Shown in pieces: positions 49,014 through 60,502 of a stretch of 64,000 nt of DNA (within the stretch, counting starts at the first letter, position 1; every line of letters starts with the position of its first letter). The translations under genes were made by a program, and so were the position numbers. Source of the DNA: Adiantum capillus-veneris (Eukaryota; Streptophyta; Polypodiopsida; Polypodiales; Pteridaceae). The notes under the pieces are model-generated. The model saw only the letters and a list, made by a program, of their open reading frames with translations. It was not told the origin of the DNA and ran no database searches. Location: contig CM043958.1 of the NCBI GenBank assembly GCA_014529385.2, forward strand, positions 127,747,317 to 127,811,316, given 5' to 3'.

Positions 49014-50306
49014 ATGAGCATGGCTTCCCCACTGCGCATCAGACATTTCCTTATTCTTGGCCTTCTTGCGCTCTTTGTTTTTCTGTCTGTAGCAACTGTA
49101 CACGCCAATTCTTATACTTATGATGGAGCCCCTCATCTAGATGATGATGATAATGAAGGGGATGATGACACAAAACCTGCTCACCATGGCTATGGCCACG
49201 AGGACAAAAGCAGGGGTCGGTATGGCAAGCCGGAAGATGATGATGACGATGATGATGATGAGGAGGGCTATGAGAAGTCAGCCCCAAAGAAGAATGATAG
49301 AGATAAGGATGTTAATGACAAGCCCACTTATGAGAAAGGTGGTAAGCCTGATGAGGATGACGACGACAATGAGGACTACTATGGCGGCAAATATGGCCAT
49401 GGAAAGCCAGAGCACGATGATGATGATGATGATGACGATGATGATGATGAGCATAGTGGTGGATATGGCAAACCTTCAAAAGACGATGGCAAGTACTGGG
49501 GTGGATATGGAAAGCCCAAAAAGGATGAAAAAGATGATGGCAAGAAGTATGGTAAGGATAAGCCCAAAGATGACGATGAGTGTGATGGCAAGGGGCCTAA
49601 GAAAGATGATAAGGGGCACCCTGGTAGTGGCTATGATAAACCTGAGAAAGAGCCTCGAGGTAACCATGGCAAGGACGACAAGCACCCGACGCCTTATCCT
49701 TCAAAGGTAGTACCCAAGTCCATCTCAGTGGAAGGAGTGGTCTCATGCCAAAATTGCAAATATGTTGGTAGCGATTCACTCACCAATGCCAAGCCCATTT
49801 CTGGTATGTCTTTCTTGCTCGGCTTTGCTAGCGAGTCTTGTCTTCTCTTCAGTACTGCTTTGCGTTAATGACTTGATTACTGATGCTTATTATGCCTTCA
49901 TATAGGTGCCAAGGTGAAGCTAGTATGCCAGACTGGTCCCAGGTACAAGAGCTTCTTTTATGCCACCGCAACTACGGACTCAAATGGCTTCTTCCTTATA
50001 TCAGTGCCGCACTTCAACTTCAAGAAGACTTCACCCATTGATGACTGTGTAGTCTTTTGGGTATCATCGCCCCTTAAAGAGTGTAGCACAGCAACAGATA
50101 TCAACATGGGCAAGACTGGAGGCCCGCTTGAATCCATCCCAACGTTCGCCTCGTCAGAGAACCTGATGTTCTCGGTGGGGCCTTTTGCGTTTGCACCCAA
50201 GAAGTGCAGCTCAAAGCCGCCACCGGCCTATACCCCGGAGCCTGCAGTACCTGCGCCTAAGCCTGGGCAATCTCCTCCACCATATGATGGTGGATCTCAC
50301 TACTAG
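49014..50306 (+). CDS. secreted pollen Ole e 1-domain (POE) protein with an Asp-rich extension, two exons
   Basis: Exon 1 is 49014-49803. The intron is 49804-49905 (GTATGT...ATATAG). Exon 2 is 49906-50306. Splicing joins a split Gly codon (G|GT), giving 396 residues. Residues 1-31 are a signal peptide (hydrophobic core 'F-L-I-L-G-L-L-A-L-F', cleavage after 'V-H-A'), so the protein should enter the secretory path or cell wall. Residues about 36-235 form a disordered Asp/Lys/Gly/Tyr-rich region with 'G-Y-G-K-P' repeats and runs of up to 11 Asp. From about 236 comes the Ole e 1 domain: 'V-E-G-V-V-S-C-Q-N-C', 'G-A-K-V-K-L-V-C', 'T-D-S-N-G-F-F' and six Cys in all. The tail is Pro-rich ('P-P-P-A-Y-T-P-E-P'). 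The family comprises cell-wall/pollen-tube proteins without known enzymatic activity. The start at 49014 (or 49020) is chosen from the TATA position and signal peptide. All splice and frame features are intact. Confidence 0.93.
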
Positions 50307-50404
50307 GAGTTGTGCGTAACTGCCTCTGACAAAATAGTCTGCCAGACGTTAGCTGCAAGTCTTCAACATCTAGATAGTGCAGATCAGTGGTTGCAAGCAA
50401 GCCA

Positions 50405-50462
50405 AATAAAGGCCAAGTGATCATTGGCTAGTACAATGTATCACTTTATTTTGTGAAATAAA
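50405..50462 (+). terminator. polyadenylation signals of the POE gene
   Basis: AATAAA occurs at 50405-50410 and 50457-50462, each within the same phrase 'AAATAAAGGCCAAGTG', about 100 and 150 bases after the stop codon. The phrase is a small duplication. Confidence 0.7.
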
Positions 50463-50481
50463 GGCCAAGTGTGCCTTATAC

Positions 50482-50483
<2 letters not shown>

Positions 50484-50521
<38 letters not shown>
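50484..50521. repeat. (GA)n microsatellite
   Basis: About 19 GA units directly after the POE 3' end. Confidence 0.93.
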
Positions 50522-50523
<2 letters not shown>

Positions 50524-51193
50524 TTGTTTTTCTCTGTTTAGGGTTTTTGCTTAGTTGGCTTGATTTCAAGAAAGTGGGGGAGATGTGTGGATCCACTTGT
50601 GCAGTTGTAGATGCTTTGCTCTATAAATCAACCCCAACAACTTGGAAGAGGTTACCTAGAGAGAAGTAGCCCCATTCTACCAACACACTCTCGCACACAA
50701 GCAAACAAAGACGGAGATTTGTGGTTGAGAGGACGAAGGGAATATGGTATACAATTCTCCGCTCAACCAAACCCTATACTATATGAGGTCCCCTTGCCAT
50801 ACCATATGAGCACATAGCCCCTTGCCCAGGCTCTGCCCATGACCCTTGTCCTCATAGTGGTGCTTAATGCTTTAGTGGAAATTAAAATCCAATTTTGAGT
50901 TCTGATAGTCGAGAAAATCTATGTTGTAGTTTCACTTGACCGCAATTTCGATCAATGTCAAATTTTAGTCGTTTTGATCTCCTTGTTAACCAGCTTATAA
51001 TTTTTGTGTAAAGCTTTGATTGCCGCAACCCTTTGCCTTCAAAAAAACAAAACATACTTTCTTTAAGAAAACCGTGTTTTAATTAGCATGCCTTAGCACT
51101 ATTGTTCATAATCTACAAAATTGGAGTATACGCGTCATCTCCTAATATACTATATAGAAGTAAAACTAGCTAGTTTGAGGTCGGTTAATCTGA
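50522..51193. other. no recognised feature
   Basis: AT-rich sequence with short frames only. A 68-codon frame near 50611 has no family resemblance. Confidence 0.4.
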
Positions 51194-52027
51194 TGTCATA
51201 AAATCTAATATCTAATCAACCCAAATGATTCTCATATTTAACTGATCATTTAATGTGGGAGAATAGATAGGAACAAGGGTTAGAATATAGACATGTGCTT
51301 ACGGGTCTATCGCAACACGGGGCCAAAGGTAAAGGGGTCCAAATGAGGGATGATATGTCCAAGAGACCTTAGGTTTTACTTCATTAAAGACATCCAAAGG
51401 TTAGTGTTAAAAGTCCTTTGTCCTTAAGTAAGATAGAGTTGTGCTTGAAGTGGGAACCCGGCCCAAGATTGAGGTGTTTGTAGTGCTTGCTGATTAAGGT
51501 GATTGTCGTGCTTGCTGACTAAGGTGCTTGATGTGATTGTCGTGTTTGATGACTAAGGTGCTAAGGTGTTGCATGACTAAGGTGCTTAAAGGCGTAAGGC
51601 TTCAAAAAGTCAATGCATGATCCTTACTCATGAGGGGCCGAGCCCTCTTTGTAGGGGCTAGAGAGAGAACACATACACCCTCACACAAGGTACCTTTGGT
51701 ACAAAGAAAGCAGTAGGGACACTTGTCAACCTCCTTCTCACGTTGCTCTCATAGTGTGCCTAAAATCTATAATTGGTTGGCCTCCTAAGGGGTCCAATGA
51801 TAACTTAGTTAATTTAATTAATTGTCTTTGTATTTATCAAGTCCTCTCTCTCAAAGGGGAAAGGGGGACACTTGTCTTAGGGCTAACCTTGTTGCTTGAT
51901 ATGCACTAGGCTTGTGATTGGCCAAGCTTGAGGAGGTCCAATCAAATGCCAGAGAGTGCTAGAAGAGGGGGTCGACCAAAGCAAGAAGGGGGCTAGCTTG
52001 GGGGGTATACTCTCCCACACACACACA

Positions 52028-52071
<44 letters not shown>

Positions 52072-52744
52072 GTGTAAAGTGCAAAGTGCAAGAGTTCCAT
52101 CTCCTTCTCCAAGCTAGTAGAGAAGTTGAGAGCCTACACCAACACTCTTGGCTATGGAATGAAAATCCAACCAAGAGCCATGCGTCAATGCTTAAGCTTG
52201 CCATCTTCTCCATCTTCATTACTATGCTAGCAAGAAGAGTGATGATAAGTGAGGAACTATTTCTTTCTCCTATGAATATTTCTTCTTCCTCTTCCCTACC
52301 CTCATTTCCCGCTAGCTCTCTCCACCTTTTGAAGGTGTTTGAGGCCTTGGGACCGAGGTTGGGGATAGTTTATGCTTTTTACAAAGTCTATGTTATGCTC
52401 GTGATGCATGAAGCTTTCCATCTTCATTGCACCACCTAGGTCACAAGGAACATAAAGATTGTATTGTACCAAATCTCTCTTTATGGAAGGATCTATAACA
52501 CAAAAGCCTATTGGAGGGGGGGACCGGCTCCACATAAATCCGGTCCTCAATTGTTGTCAAGTTCTCTAAACACTGTCTCTCTCTTGCAAAAGTATTGTTC
52601 ATGCCAAGTTAATTAAGTACTATGGTTATGTTGCTACCATCAAATAAGTTCACCCTCTATGTTCTCAAAGGGGTCTCACAAAAATACTCTCTTTAATTCT
52701 CCTAATTATGCTATTCTCAAAGTTCATAGGACATTTCCATTACA
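51194..52744 (+). repeat. gypsy LTR, plus orientation, diverged relative of the array LTRs
   Basis: Starts TGTCATAAAATCTAATATC and ends TTCCATTACA, matching the sense ends of LTRs a/b/c. The first 80 bases align well ('CCCAAATGATT', 'ACTGATCATTTAAT'). Inside are (CA)n/(CT)n tracts at about 52017-52069. At 1.55 kb it has the same length class. It is followed by TTGGTTTAGAGC, a primer site related to TGGTATCAGAGC. Confidence 0.8.
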
Positions 52745-53697
52745 TTGGTTTAGAGCTGTTGGTTTCTCTACCGCAACTCCCAACGGTCTGGTTCTATCAC
52801 CGAAGTAATCCACCACACTATGGTTGCTTCGCGCATCAATTTCCAAAAAGGGTCTAGAAGGAATGTCAAGCCTATGGAAAGCAAAGACAAAAGTAATGCA
52901 AAGGGGAAAACCAATGCCCAAAATTCTTCCCAAGGCAATTCCAACGACAACAACAACAACAATCGGTCCAAGGAGAAGGGAGTTTATAAGGGTAAAAATA
53001 AACTCTCTCCTAAAGAGCTTGAATCTTTTTGCAAGGACCTTAAATGTTTTGCGAGTGGAGAGCAAGGACATGGCTATTGTTCTTGTCCAAAGAGAAATGC
53101 CCACAATGAGACTCCTAGAGCTTCCACCATCGAAGCTCCAAAAGAGGATGCTCATTGCAAATGATCATCTCTCTCCTATGCTTGGGGAAAGGTAAGGGAG
53201 CATGATGTCTTCATCTTATTCGACCTTGGCTCTACTCACAATTTCATGTCAATGAAATCAACCACCAAGTTGGGCATTTAAGCTTTCAAGATGGGAGATA
53301 CTATAATTGCCGATACTGCTTTCAAGGGACAACAAGCCTCCATTATTCCCTTGATTGGGAAGTTAAAGCTTCATGTCCAAAGCTATGTTGACAAAGAAGA
53401 CTTTTTCATCTCTCCTCTCTAACTATCCTAGGGGCACCATGGTTCAACCACATGGTTGTCAACATGAAGTTCCCTGAAAGGAGAATCTACTTCACCTACA
53501 AGGAAAAGAGCATGTATATAGATGCTAGTGAGTCTGGTCATACTATACCACTTGTAAATCCTCCTGCTTTTGATAAATCAATGAAGAGCTCAGTTTTTTG
53601 CGTACATGAAGAGTCCCTAAAAGGTCCTAATGTTTCATCAAATGTAAATGGTAGGAATCAAGAAGAGTTAGACTTGTCTAGCAAGCCAAGGTGAAAC
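52745..53697 (+). pseudogene. gypsy gag-protease remnant, plus strand
   Basis: Begins with the primer-site remnant and jumps within about 60 bases into the middle of Gag ('V-I-H-H-T-M-V-A-S-R-I-N-F'). An Asn-rich linker follows, then a zinc knuckle with one Cys lost ('C-F-A-S-G-E-Q-G-H-G-Y-C-S-C', about 53048-53089), then protease-linker text in 53452-53694 ('K-F-P-E-R-R-I-Y-F', 'M-Y-I-D-A'). It aligns with the array's internal copies but is more diverged. Homology stops at about 53690. No RT is present. Confidence 0.85.
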
Positions 53698-53713
53698 TCT
53701 TGCTGGCTTAAGA

Positions 53714-53953
53714 TTGAAGGTGTTAGAGCTTGAGACACAGCTTGATGCCACCAAAAGAGAGCTTGCACTAGCTCAAAGCAAGCTTGCAAAGTGCAACGAG
53801 AAGTTTTGTCCCCTTGCAGAAGATGATGTTAGAGTTATCACACCCAATATCGACGCATTTTTGGCTGCACTGACGAACTCTGCATCTCTTGGCTTTGATG
53901 AATTTTACTTGAATGATATTTTGACAGATCTCACTCAGCATGCTGAGTTGTAA
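53714..53953 (+). CDS. 79-codon frame of unknown origin, coiled-coil-like
   Basis: The frame reads a heptad-like start ('L-E-L-E-T-Q-L-D-A-T-K-R-E-L-A-L-A') and a more globular acidic end with a stop at 53953. It directly follows the point where gypsy homology ends, so it may be a gene-fragment tail fused to the retroelement remnant. I recognise no family. It could also be chance coding. Confidence 0.3.
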   Translation: MKVLELETQLDATKRELALAQSKLAKCNEKFCPLAEDDVRVITPNIDAFLAALTNSASLGFDEFYLNDILTDLTQHAEL

Positions 53954-54194
53954 AAGCTATACATTATATTGTTGTAATCCTCCAAGACAACTTTTTGTAA
54001 TTATTTTACATAATCAACTCTAATATTAAACACTTTGTCTCTTTTTTGTCGTGGTTATAAATTCTATACAATAAGTATAAAATAAAAGTGATTGAAAATC
54101 ATACGACACAAAGTGACATGGCAAAAAGAGAGAGATCATAAGATACGGCCAACAAATTCAAGCTGATTATAAGTACGTTGTAACAAAGGTGTTT

Positions 54195-55771
54195 TTAAAC
54201 AATGTCGTCACAATCAAACACCAGAATCATGTCATCAATGTCTTCCATGTCTAAACATGTTGAAGCCACCTCCCATTCACCGCCGCTTTGCACCTCAACA
54301 ACAATTGCCTCATGCGTTTGCTTTATACTACCAAAACAATGTTCAGTTGCTCTCATTGCAATGTTGGTTGGAGCATGTAACAATCTCATATTACAAAACA
54401 CATATACCAAAGCCTCAGCTTGTTTTGGCTTTAATCTATTTCTCTTTTTATTGTGCTGTGTAACGGCGTGTACATTTGCACCCATTGAGATTTTGTGAAT
54501 GAAACTAGAAATGTTTTATCTCTACTAGTGTAGCCTTGAAAGTCCTTGAGCTTTGCAATGTATTTTGACATATACCAATACACTTTTCCAAAGACAAAAG
54601 ATTCTTTATCCACCAAGCACAACAGGTCCACAAAGGATTTAATAACATTGACAACCTTTGTCACAGTTTTCCAAAACACTGGAGAATTGATGAGTTGATG
54701 AAACCTTAATGTTGTAGCTTGGTAGCTAGGATATTTGCTAAGCCATGCATACCATCGCTTGTCTGCAACAATTGTCTCCACCAACGCATGTCAAAAATCT
54801 TTCAGTGTTGACAACACATAACATGCAATAGCAATCAAGTTGCACAAAAGATTTGTAATACATTGTTAGACAACTTTGTTCTAAATAGAGCATATGAAAA
54901 TCAACTCTCTGTAATGAACTTTACTATTGTCTTTGATTCCAACAATGTAGTTTTATTTTGTCAAGTTTACCAATATCTTTCAAAAGTAGATTGATAGTAC
55001 GTGCACCGCATGGTACCCATGTTGATTCTGGGTACTTTTCTTGAATTGAAGACCTGCATCTTTGTAATTTGTAGCATTGTCGATGATGATGGTTGTCACA
55101 TTCTTTGGCCCTCTAGCTTTTGATATGGCATGCTCATAGATCTTTGAAATAAAGAGAATGGATTTTTCCTTCAAGGACATGTCAATGGATTCTAAAAATA
55201 CTGACACTCGGGGACAAATCCTTTTTTGGCGGTGCTCCATCAATGCATCTTTGAAGATAGGGTTGTGCAAAACATTGAATGGTATACCACATGCCAGAAA
55301 TTCTTGCGTCCACTTCAAATGCATCATGTATAACCACTTTGTATCATAAGTTTGATGGAGTGTTTGATCCATAGATAACCCTCTTCCAATACCATCAGTA
55401 CAATTTCTCTTTGAATTATATGCATAACTAGATGAACCTACTTTTAAGGATGTTGTATCCTGCACTTCACTCTGGAAACAAGGATTAAAGGAATTATGAT
55501 CTCTATTCTCAAATCCCATCATATCCCTCTCCTGATTTGTAATAGTTTCTTCTTCATCCATTGGATCTTCTCTTCCCATAGTACGACCTCTTTTTCTTAC
55601 CCCTTTACTTTTTCCCTCAAGGATAGCCTTTACTTTTTGTACGTAATCCGGAAATGTTTCATAAATGTATTGTGGAGGCAAGGTACAATGCCCAACATTG
55701 TCTGTCACTTTGAACAAATTCTCTTTGATCCTCGTAACATTCAAGGATTTCATTAACGTGATCATGATCAT
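54195..55771 (-). pseudogene. hAT-superfamily transposase (DUF659 type), broken
   Basis: Minus-strand frames follow the order of plant hAT/DUF659 transposases. 55771-54980 (263 codons) includes a Cys-poor N-terminal part and the DUF659 block 'G-P-K-N-V-T-T-I-I-I-D-N-A-T-N-Y-K-D-A-G'. 54784-54431 includes 'W-Y-A-W-L-S-K' and 'F-W-K-T-V-T-K-V-V'. 54485-54195 includes 'N-R-L-K-P-K-Q-A-E-A-L-V-Y-V', the start of the C-terminal dimerisation region. Part of the middle is missing and the frames do not connect. No terminal inverted repeats were identified. Upstream of it (55816-55966) lie two strong inverted repeats. Confidence 0.8.
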
Positions 55772-55815
55772 GTGATTATGTTAATAACATCAATAATTAC
55801 ACAAGAAAAAGACAT

Positions 55816-55840
55816 GATCACGTTAATTGTTAACGTGATC
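55816..55840. repeat. 25-bp perfect inverted repeat
   Basis: GATCACGTTAA, spacer TTG, then TTAACGTGATC. Each arm carries an ACGT core. Related 'AACGTGATCATGATC' text occurs about 60 bases downstream on the minus strand (55755-55770), at the hAT frame start. Confidence 0.9.
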
Positions 55841-55907
55841 CTAATGATGATCTACAAAAACCAAAAGATCTCGTTAGCCCGCCAAGTATAAGCATATCCC
55901 CTGAGGC

Positions 55908-55966
55908 CCGCCTAGTTTTTTATATTTTCCGAGTGGGCCCACTGAGAAAATTAAAAAACCCGGCGG
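55908..55966. repeat. 59-bp imperfect inverted repeat centred on AGTGGGCCCACT
   Basis: Arms of about 30 and 29 bases match with few mismatches. The centre AGTGGGCCCACT is a perfect 12-bp palindrome and contains a GGGCCCA motif like plant site II/TCP elements. It may be a transposon end or a bidirectional promoter element between the two hAT genes. Confidence 0.85.
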
Positions 55967-56859
55967 TCGTAATTATATATAGTAAAATCCGTGATTATCA
56001 TGGTGCTTGACTAGGCAAATCCCCGAAGAGAGTATCCGAGCACCGGGTACAGTCATCTCCTTGTGAATTGACCTAAGGTTATAGAGTCAAAGTTCCTTAT
56101 TTTGGACCCAATGTGATTCTTAATTCGGTAACCACTTCTAAAAATATTTAAATCCTTCACCAAACATAAAGGTACGAAACCAAAACAATTGAGAATTTAG
56201 AGAGTCATGCTCATTGCTACAAATCCATTGGTCCATATTAGGGCTGAAGTTGGTTTTAGAAGATGAGCATATGTAAATGACAAGTCGATAGTCAAGGGTG
56301 GGATGTCCTGTACTAGTGTACTGGGTATATAAAGATCCTTGAAGTCTTGCATTTTTCACCATCATAGATTTTAGTTGATATATATTTTCACTACACAACA
56401 TAAGAGCTATAATCCTTAATTGGGTAAAAATAGCTTTTATATATTGAATTGGATGCATTAGGGAGCTACAAACCATGATTGGGTACAAGTAGTCCTCAAT
56501 TGTGTGATTGTATTGAAGATTTCTTTGTGTTTTTTCATGCATTGGTTTATATAGGGAGTGCATTATGTATTATGAAAGATTGTTAGTGCATGACATGACT
56601 AGTCGGTGATATTATTGCTTTCATGTGTGTTTTACAAATAATTGACATTGTTTCAGTGTAGAAGTTAATTATTATTGTAGCATTTGAAAATAGATGTGTC
56701 TTATTGTTTGCAAATCAAAGAGTGCATTGCAAATATCATATTTTGCAGATTTGATTACTTTCATAGTGATTGGTTTTCTAATATATATTGAAAAGAAGAA
56801 AAATGTTTTAAAAATTGAACATGTAGTTCTTATGCCTTCAGTTTTAAATTGAAAGCAAT
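55967..56859. other. spacer between the two hAT remnants
   Basis: AT-rich. Minus-strand frames of 121 and 141 codons (56138-57037) show no family pattern, and one overlaps the start of the plus-strand hAT. Confidence 0.4.
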
Positions 56860-59068
56860 GGAACAAAATGTCGGAACAAGTGGTATAAAGAAGACAAAGA
56901 ATAAAAAGGCCACTGTCAAAGAGTGGGATTATGCTCACAACATATGCGGTTGATATATGGGGTGGAAAATATAAATTTTGCTTCACAACAAAATCATGCG
57001 GTGCACCACGTATTAGGGACCATTTTTTTGGTAGCATTAAAAATAATTTTAAGAAATATGAACATCCTTACGCACCTGCAATTGCAAAGCGTTTGAGAGA
57101 AGATCTCATCAAAAAGGGTACAAAAAGAGAGCGGATACATAGATCTCTTATAAAAGCAAGTCAAGAGCAGTTAGAGCCAAATATTAATTCTATTGATCCT
57201 ATGGTGACATCAAATAACCTTGCAGAACAGCCTACACAGGGAGAGAAAATGTCAAGCAATGTTCCTTTTAAGTGTCACAATGAAGGTGGACTTGGGCAAA
57301 TGTGTCAAAAATCATTACATCAAAGCTTTTGGATGAAGTCTCTAGAATAAGCACAAAATGCACTTGCCAAAGTGATTTTCTTCACTAGAAGTGCTATACT
57401 CATGGTAGACAGCAATCATTGGAAGGCTGCTTGGAAGATAATTAGTGAGTTTCGCCCACGATCTTCAACTCCTTCATATCACAGGATACAAAATGTTCTC
57501 TTGGACAAATGTTACATTGAAATCAAAGAGCGTGTTGCCAAAATAATACTTTGAAATATTTCACTCTTAGGATGCACAATTGTAAGTGATGGTTGGTCTA
57601 ATGTTCAAAGAAGACCATTGATCAATGTAATGCTGGTTTGTCCAAGTGGAGAAACGTTGATAAAGGTGATTGACAGTTTCGGTGCAATTAAAAGTGGAAA
57701 ATACATTTTTGAGGTCTTGATTAATATAATTAAAGAAATCTGAGCTAGACATTTGTTCAAGTAGTCATGGACAACACAAAGAATTGTAAAAACGCTGGTA
57801 AATTAATAAAGAAGTGTTTTTCACACATGTTTGCCAATGATTATAATACATACATCTTAAACTTGGTGTTGAAGGATTGATACACTAGTGAAGCAACCAC
57901 ATGTTTTGCCAAAATAATTGACATGGACCGTCAAGTTGTGAAATTTATCTTGAAACGATAAAGAGTGCTCGATTTGTACCGAACGTGCATGTCAGTGATG
58001 TTGAAACTTCATGCTACTGAAACTCAATTTTGCACCCTTTTATATACATTGAAATCATTTCTTCGCAATAATTGCGTTGTGATTGACACTTTCAATTACA
58101 CGGCCTTTGATGAATGACATGTTGAGTAGAAAAAAAAGTGAAAGAGAAAATTACAGATCTACGTGGCTCTATAAACAAGGTTGCTTGGTGGAGGAGTGTA
58201 ATGGATACATACCATGTAATGATGCCCGTTATGTTAGCAATTTGAAACCTTGATAAGAAGGCGCCAAATATGGGCAAAGTGTGGATGACATGGTGGCCAG
58301 TCCAACAGAGTCTTGAAAATCTTGAGGAGCTAAAAGAGTTTGTAGTAGAGAAGGAGTGGTGACTACCATTCTCTGTCAAACAACAAAGAATTTTGGACAA
58401 GTATTTCATGCAAGATCAAAGATCGCTCATAGTCCACTCCATAGTGTGGCTTACATGCTCGATCTGAAGTATTGGAATTTAGATCCAATGTCCAATACAG
58501 AGGTGGTCAGGGATTTCTATTATGTGGTCAACAAGTTCTACTCCAATGTTCAGGACCGAATTGATTGTATGAAAGAAATGAGTGCATTTAGATTAAAATA
58601 AGGTCCTTTTGCGAATGATTTTGTACAGTCAATGGCAAAAGAGTAACCTGCATGGAAGTGGTGGATGATGAATGGTGGAGAGAATTACTTGACCTTATGT
58701 CCCCTTGAAATGAAAGTACTAGTACAATGTGCAACAAACTCAAGTTCAAATAGAAACTGAAGTACGTACAAGTATGTCCATAACACTAGTCACAACAAAT
58801 TATTAGCATACAGAGCAAAAAAATTAGTGTATATATTTTGCAACGAAAATATATTTCATCACATCAAAAGTATTGGCTACGAGGAGGAGATGCCAATCTG
58901 GTTGTATGATTGTCAAAATGAAGACAAAGAAGAGTTCAATGTCGGTGTATCTCAATGCACTATAGATAAAATAGAAGAGAATCTAATAATAAATGTGGAA
59001 GTTGAATTACAAGAAGACCCACAACACTTGGACTCAGAACTAGATAACAACTTCACAGATTCAATATA
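56860..59068 (+). pseudogene. hAT-superfamily transposase (BED/DUF659 type), broken, plus strand
   Basis: From an ATG near 56860 the frames give a BED-zinc-finger-like start ('K-E-W-D-Y-A-H', 'C-G-A-P-R-I-R-D-H-F', 56931-57350), then 'G-C-T-I-V-S-D-G-W-S-N-V-Q-R-R-P-L-I-N' (about 57570-57630) and 'V-M-D-N-T-K-N-C-K-N-A-G', the DUF659 catalytic neighbourhood. The later middle region follows ('M-T-W-W-P-V-Q-Q-S-L-E', about 58288). The final frame 58827-59069 has 'N-E-N-I-F-H-H-I' and an acidic tail. Many stops and frameshifts are present. It is of the same general type as the minus-strand copy, but the two are not close copies. Confidence 0.8.
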
Positions 59069-59176
59069 GCTTGAGAGTAGAATGAAGGTAAAAAACCATT
59101 ACGAAAGAGTTTGTATTCAATGTGTTTTGATCATATACAATGCTTCATAGTAGCAATTATACATAGTCTATCTATC

Positions 59177-59482
59177 TCAATTGTTATGCTCAAAACTTGC
59201 ATCTTCGTTACCAAATAGATTTCTAATTGTGCTAGGGATATCTTGGTGGGCTTGCTTGAATTTATACTCATTTTCCATACTAAACATATAATACATTCCT
59301 TGTGGAATATCTTGTGAACAGATTGCATATCGGCTACTATTTTGCATCAAACAAATTAAACACACGAGTTGATAATCATGACAACATGTCAATGTATAGT
59401 ATCCACTCCATCCATCAAAATTCTTGTAGCAAACTGGACATTGGGAAGATGAAGATGCATCTGAAGCAGACGAGGGGACCAA
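59177..59482 (-). pseudogene. RING-type zinc-finger gene fragment
   Basis: A 101-codon frame reads a Ser-rich start, then 'C-P-V-C', a 14-residue gap, 'C-C-H', 'C-L-I-C', and a later single Cys. This follows a C3HC4 RING, but the spacing around the His is stretched and one of the last two Cys is missing (Tyr in its place), so zinc binding at the second site is unlikely. It sits about 110 bases past the end of the plus-strand hAT, on the opposite strand. Alternatives are a remnant of a normal host gene or sequence picked up by the transposon. Confidence 0.6.
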
Positions 59483-60140
59483 ATCTAGAGGACAAGGTGA
59501 CTAATGTGTGTCCCTTGTACATGCGAAGGATTCACTTGCTGTGTCAAATTCTAAATATCGTGGCTTAAGCGATGAATACTTTTCTCCATCCGGACATGTG
59601 ATGGCTGGGGTGTTTGGGTGGCTATAGAAAGTCATGTTATTTTTGCATCTTTCTCTGTCAGTTGTGTCATGTAAATATTATTCTCCTTTTTAACTATAGG
59701 TTTGCCCCTTCAACTATCAATGCCATCTCATCCTAGGTGAAAGTGACAACTCTCCCTGATATCATGGGTGGCAATAGTTGTCTCCTTTGAGCAAAAGTCT
59801 ATAGGTTGTTGTTGCACAAAATGAACATACAACATTTTTGCAAAATATAACTTACAATCTGCATTGTGTAATGAATAGCCATAAACTTCCAAGTAGATTC
59901 TCTCAACGTTTTCTTTGATCGCTTTGTGGAAGGCACTTTGATACCTTCCAACGTCCTTTCTTTATCTCCGCATCCTCACATGCCATCTTGTTTAGATCAT
60001 ATCCTTGGTTACTTCTTATTGATATCTTTCCATTGCATGTGGTTTGGATTTGTCCATTTTGATAGTCGTCGAGCAGTGCACGTCGCTTGTTGTGCTGACA
60101 TACCATGCGCTAGAGATTTCATGCAGCATTAACAACCGCT
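59483..60140. other. no recognised feature
   Basis: Short frames without family resemblance. No repeats were seen until 60141. Confidence 0.4.
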
Positions 60141-60502
60141 TGTTGTTGATCATGTGGCATTGTTTGGGTATCACACACATGTTCGGCCATAGTATCTTAG
60201 ATTTGCAATAGAAAAACAGACAAATATTAAATATCTTTGTCAAAAATATATTCTCACAATTCAACAGTCTCAAAGATACCACGATTCAATAGTCTTGTCC
60301 ACTACACAACACGTTGTATCTTGTTGTTGATCATGTGGCATTGTTTGGGTATCACACACATGTTCGGCCATAGTATCTTAGATTTGCAATAGACAAACAG
60401 ACAAATATTAAATATCTTTGTCAAAAATATATTCTCACAATTCAACAGTCTCAAAGATACCACGATTCAATAGTTTTGTCCACTACACAACACGTTGTAT
60501 CT
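60141..60502. repeat. tandem duplication, 2 x 181 bp
   Basis: TGTTGTTGATCATGTGGCAT begins at 60141 and 60322. I count two differences between the units (A/C in TAGA(A/C)AAACAG and C/T in TAGT(C/T)TTG), so the duplication is recent. Confidence 0.96.

Noticed and set aside
49051-49710. Met-rich and Ser-rich frames overlapping POE exon 1
   Set aside because: Shadow frames of the GAT repeats coding for poly-Asp.
54202-54498. Plus-strand frames opposite the hAT C-terminal region
   Set aside because: Antisense shadow of the transposase frame, which has the family motifs.
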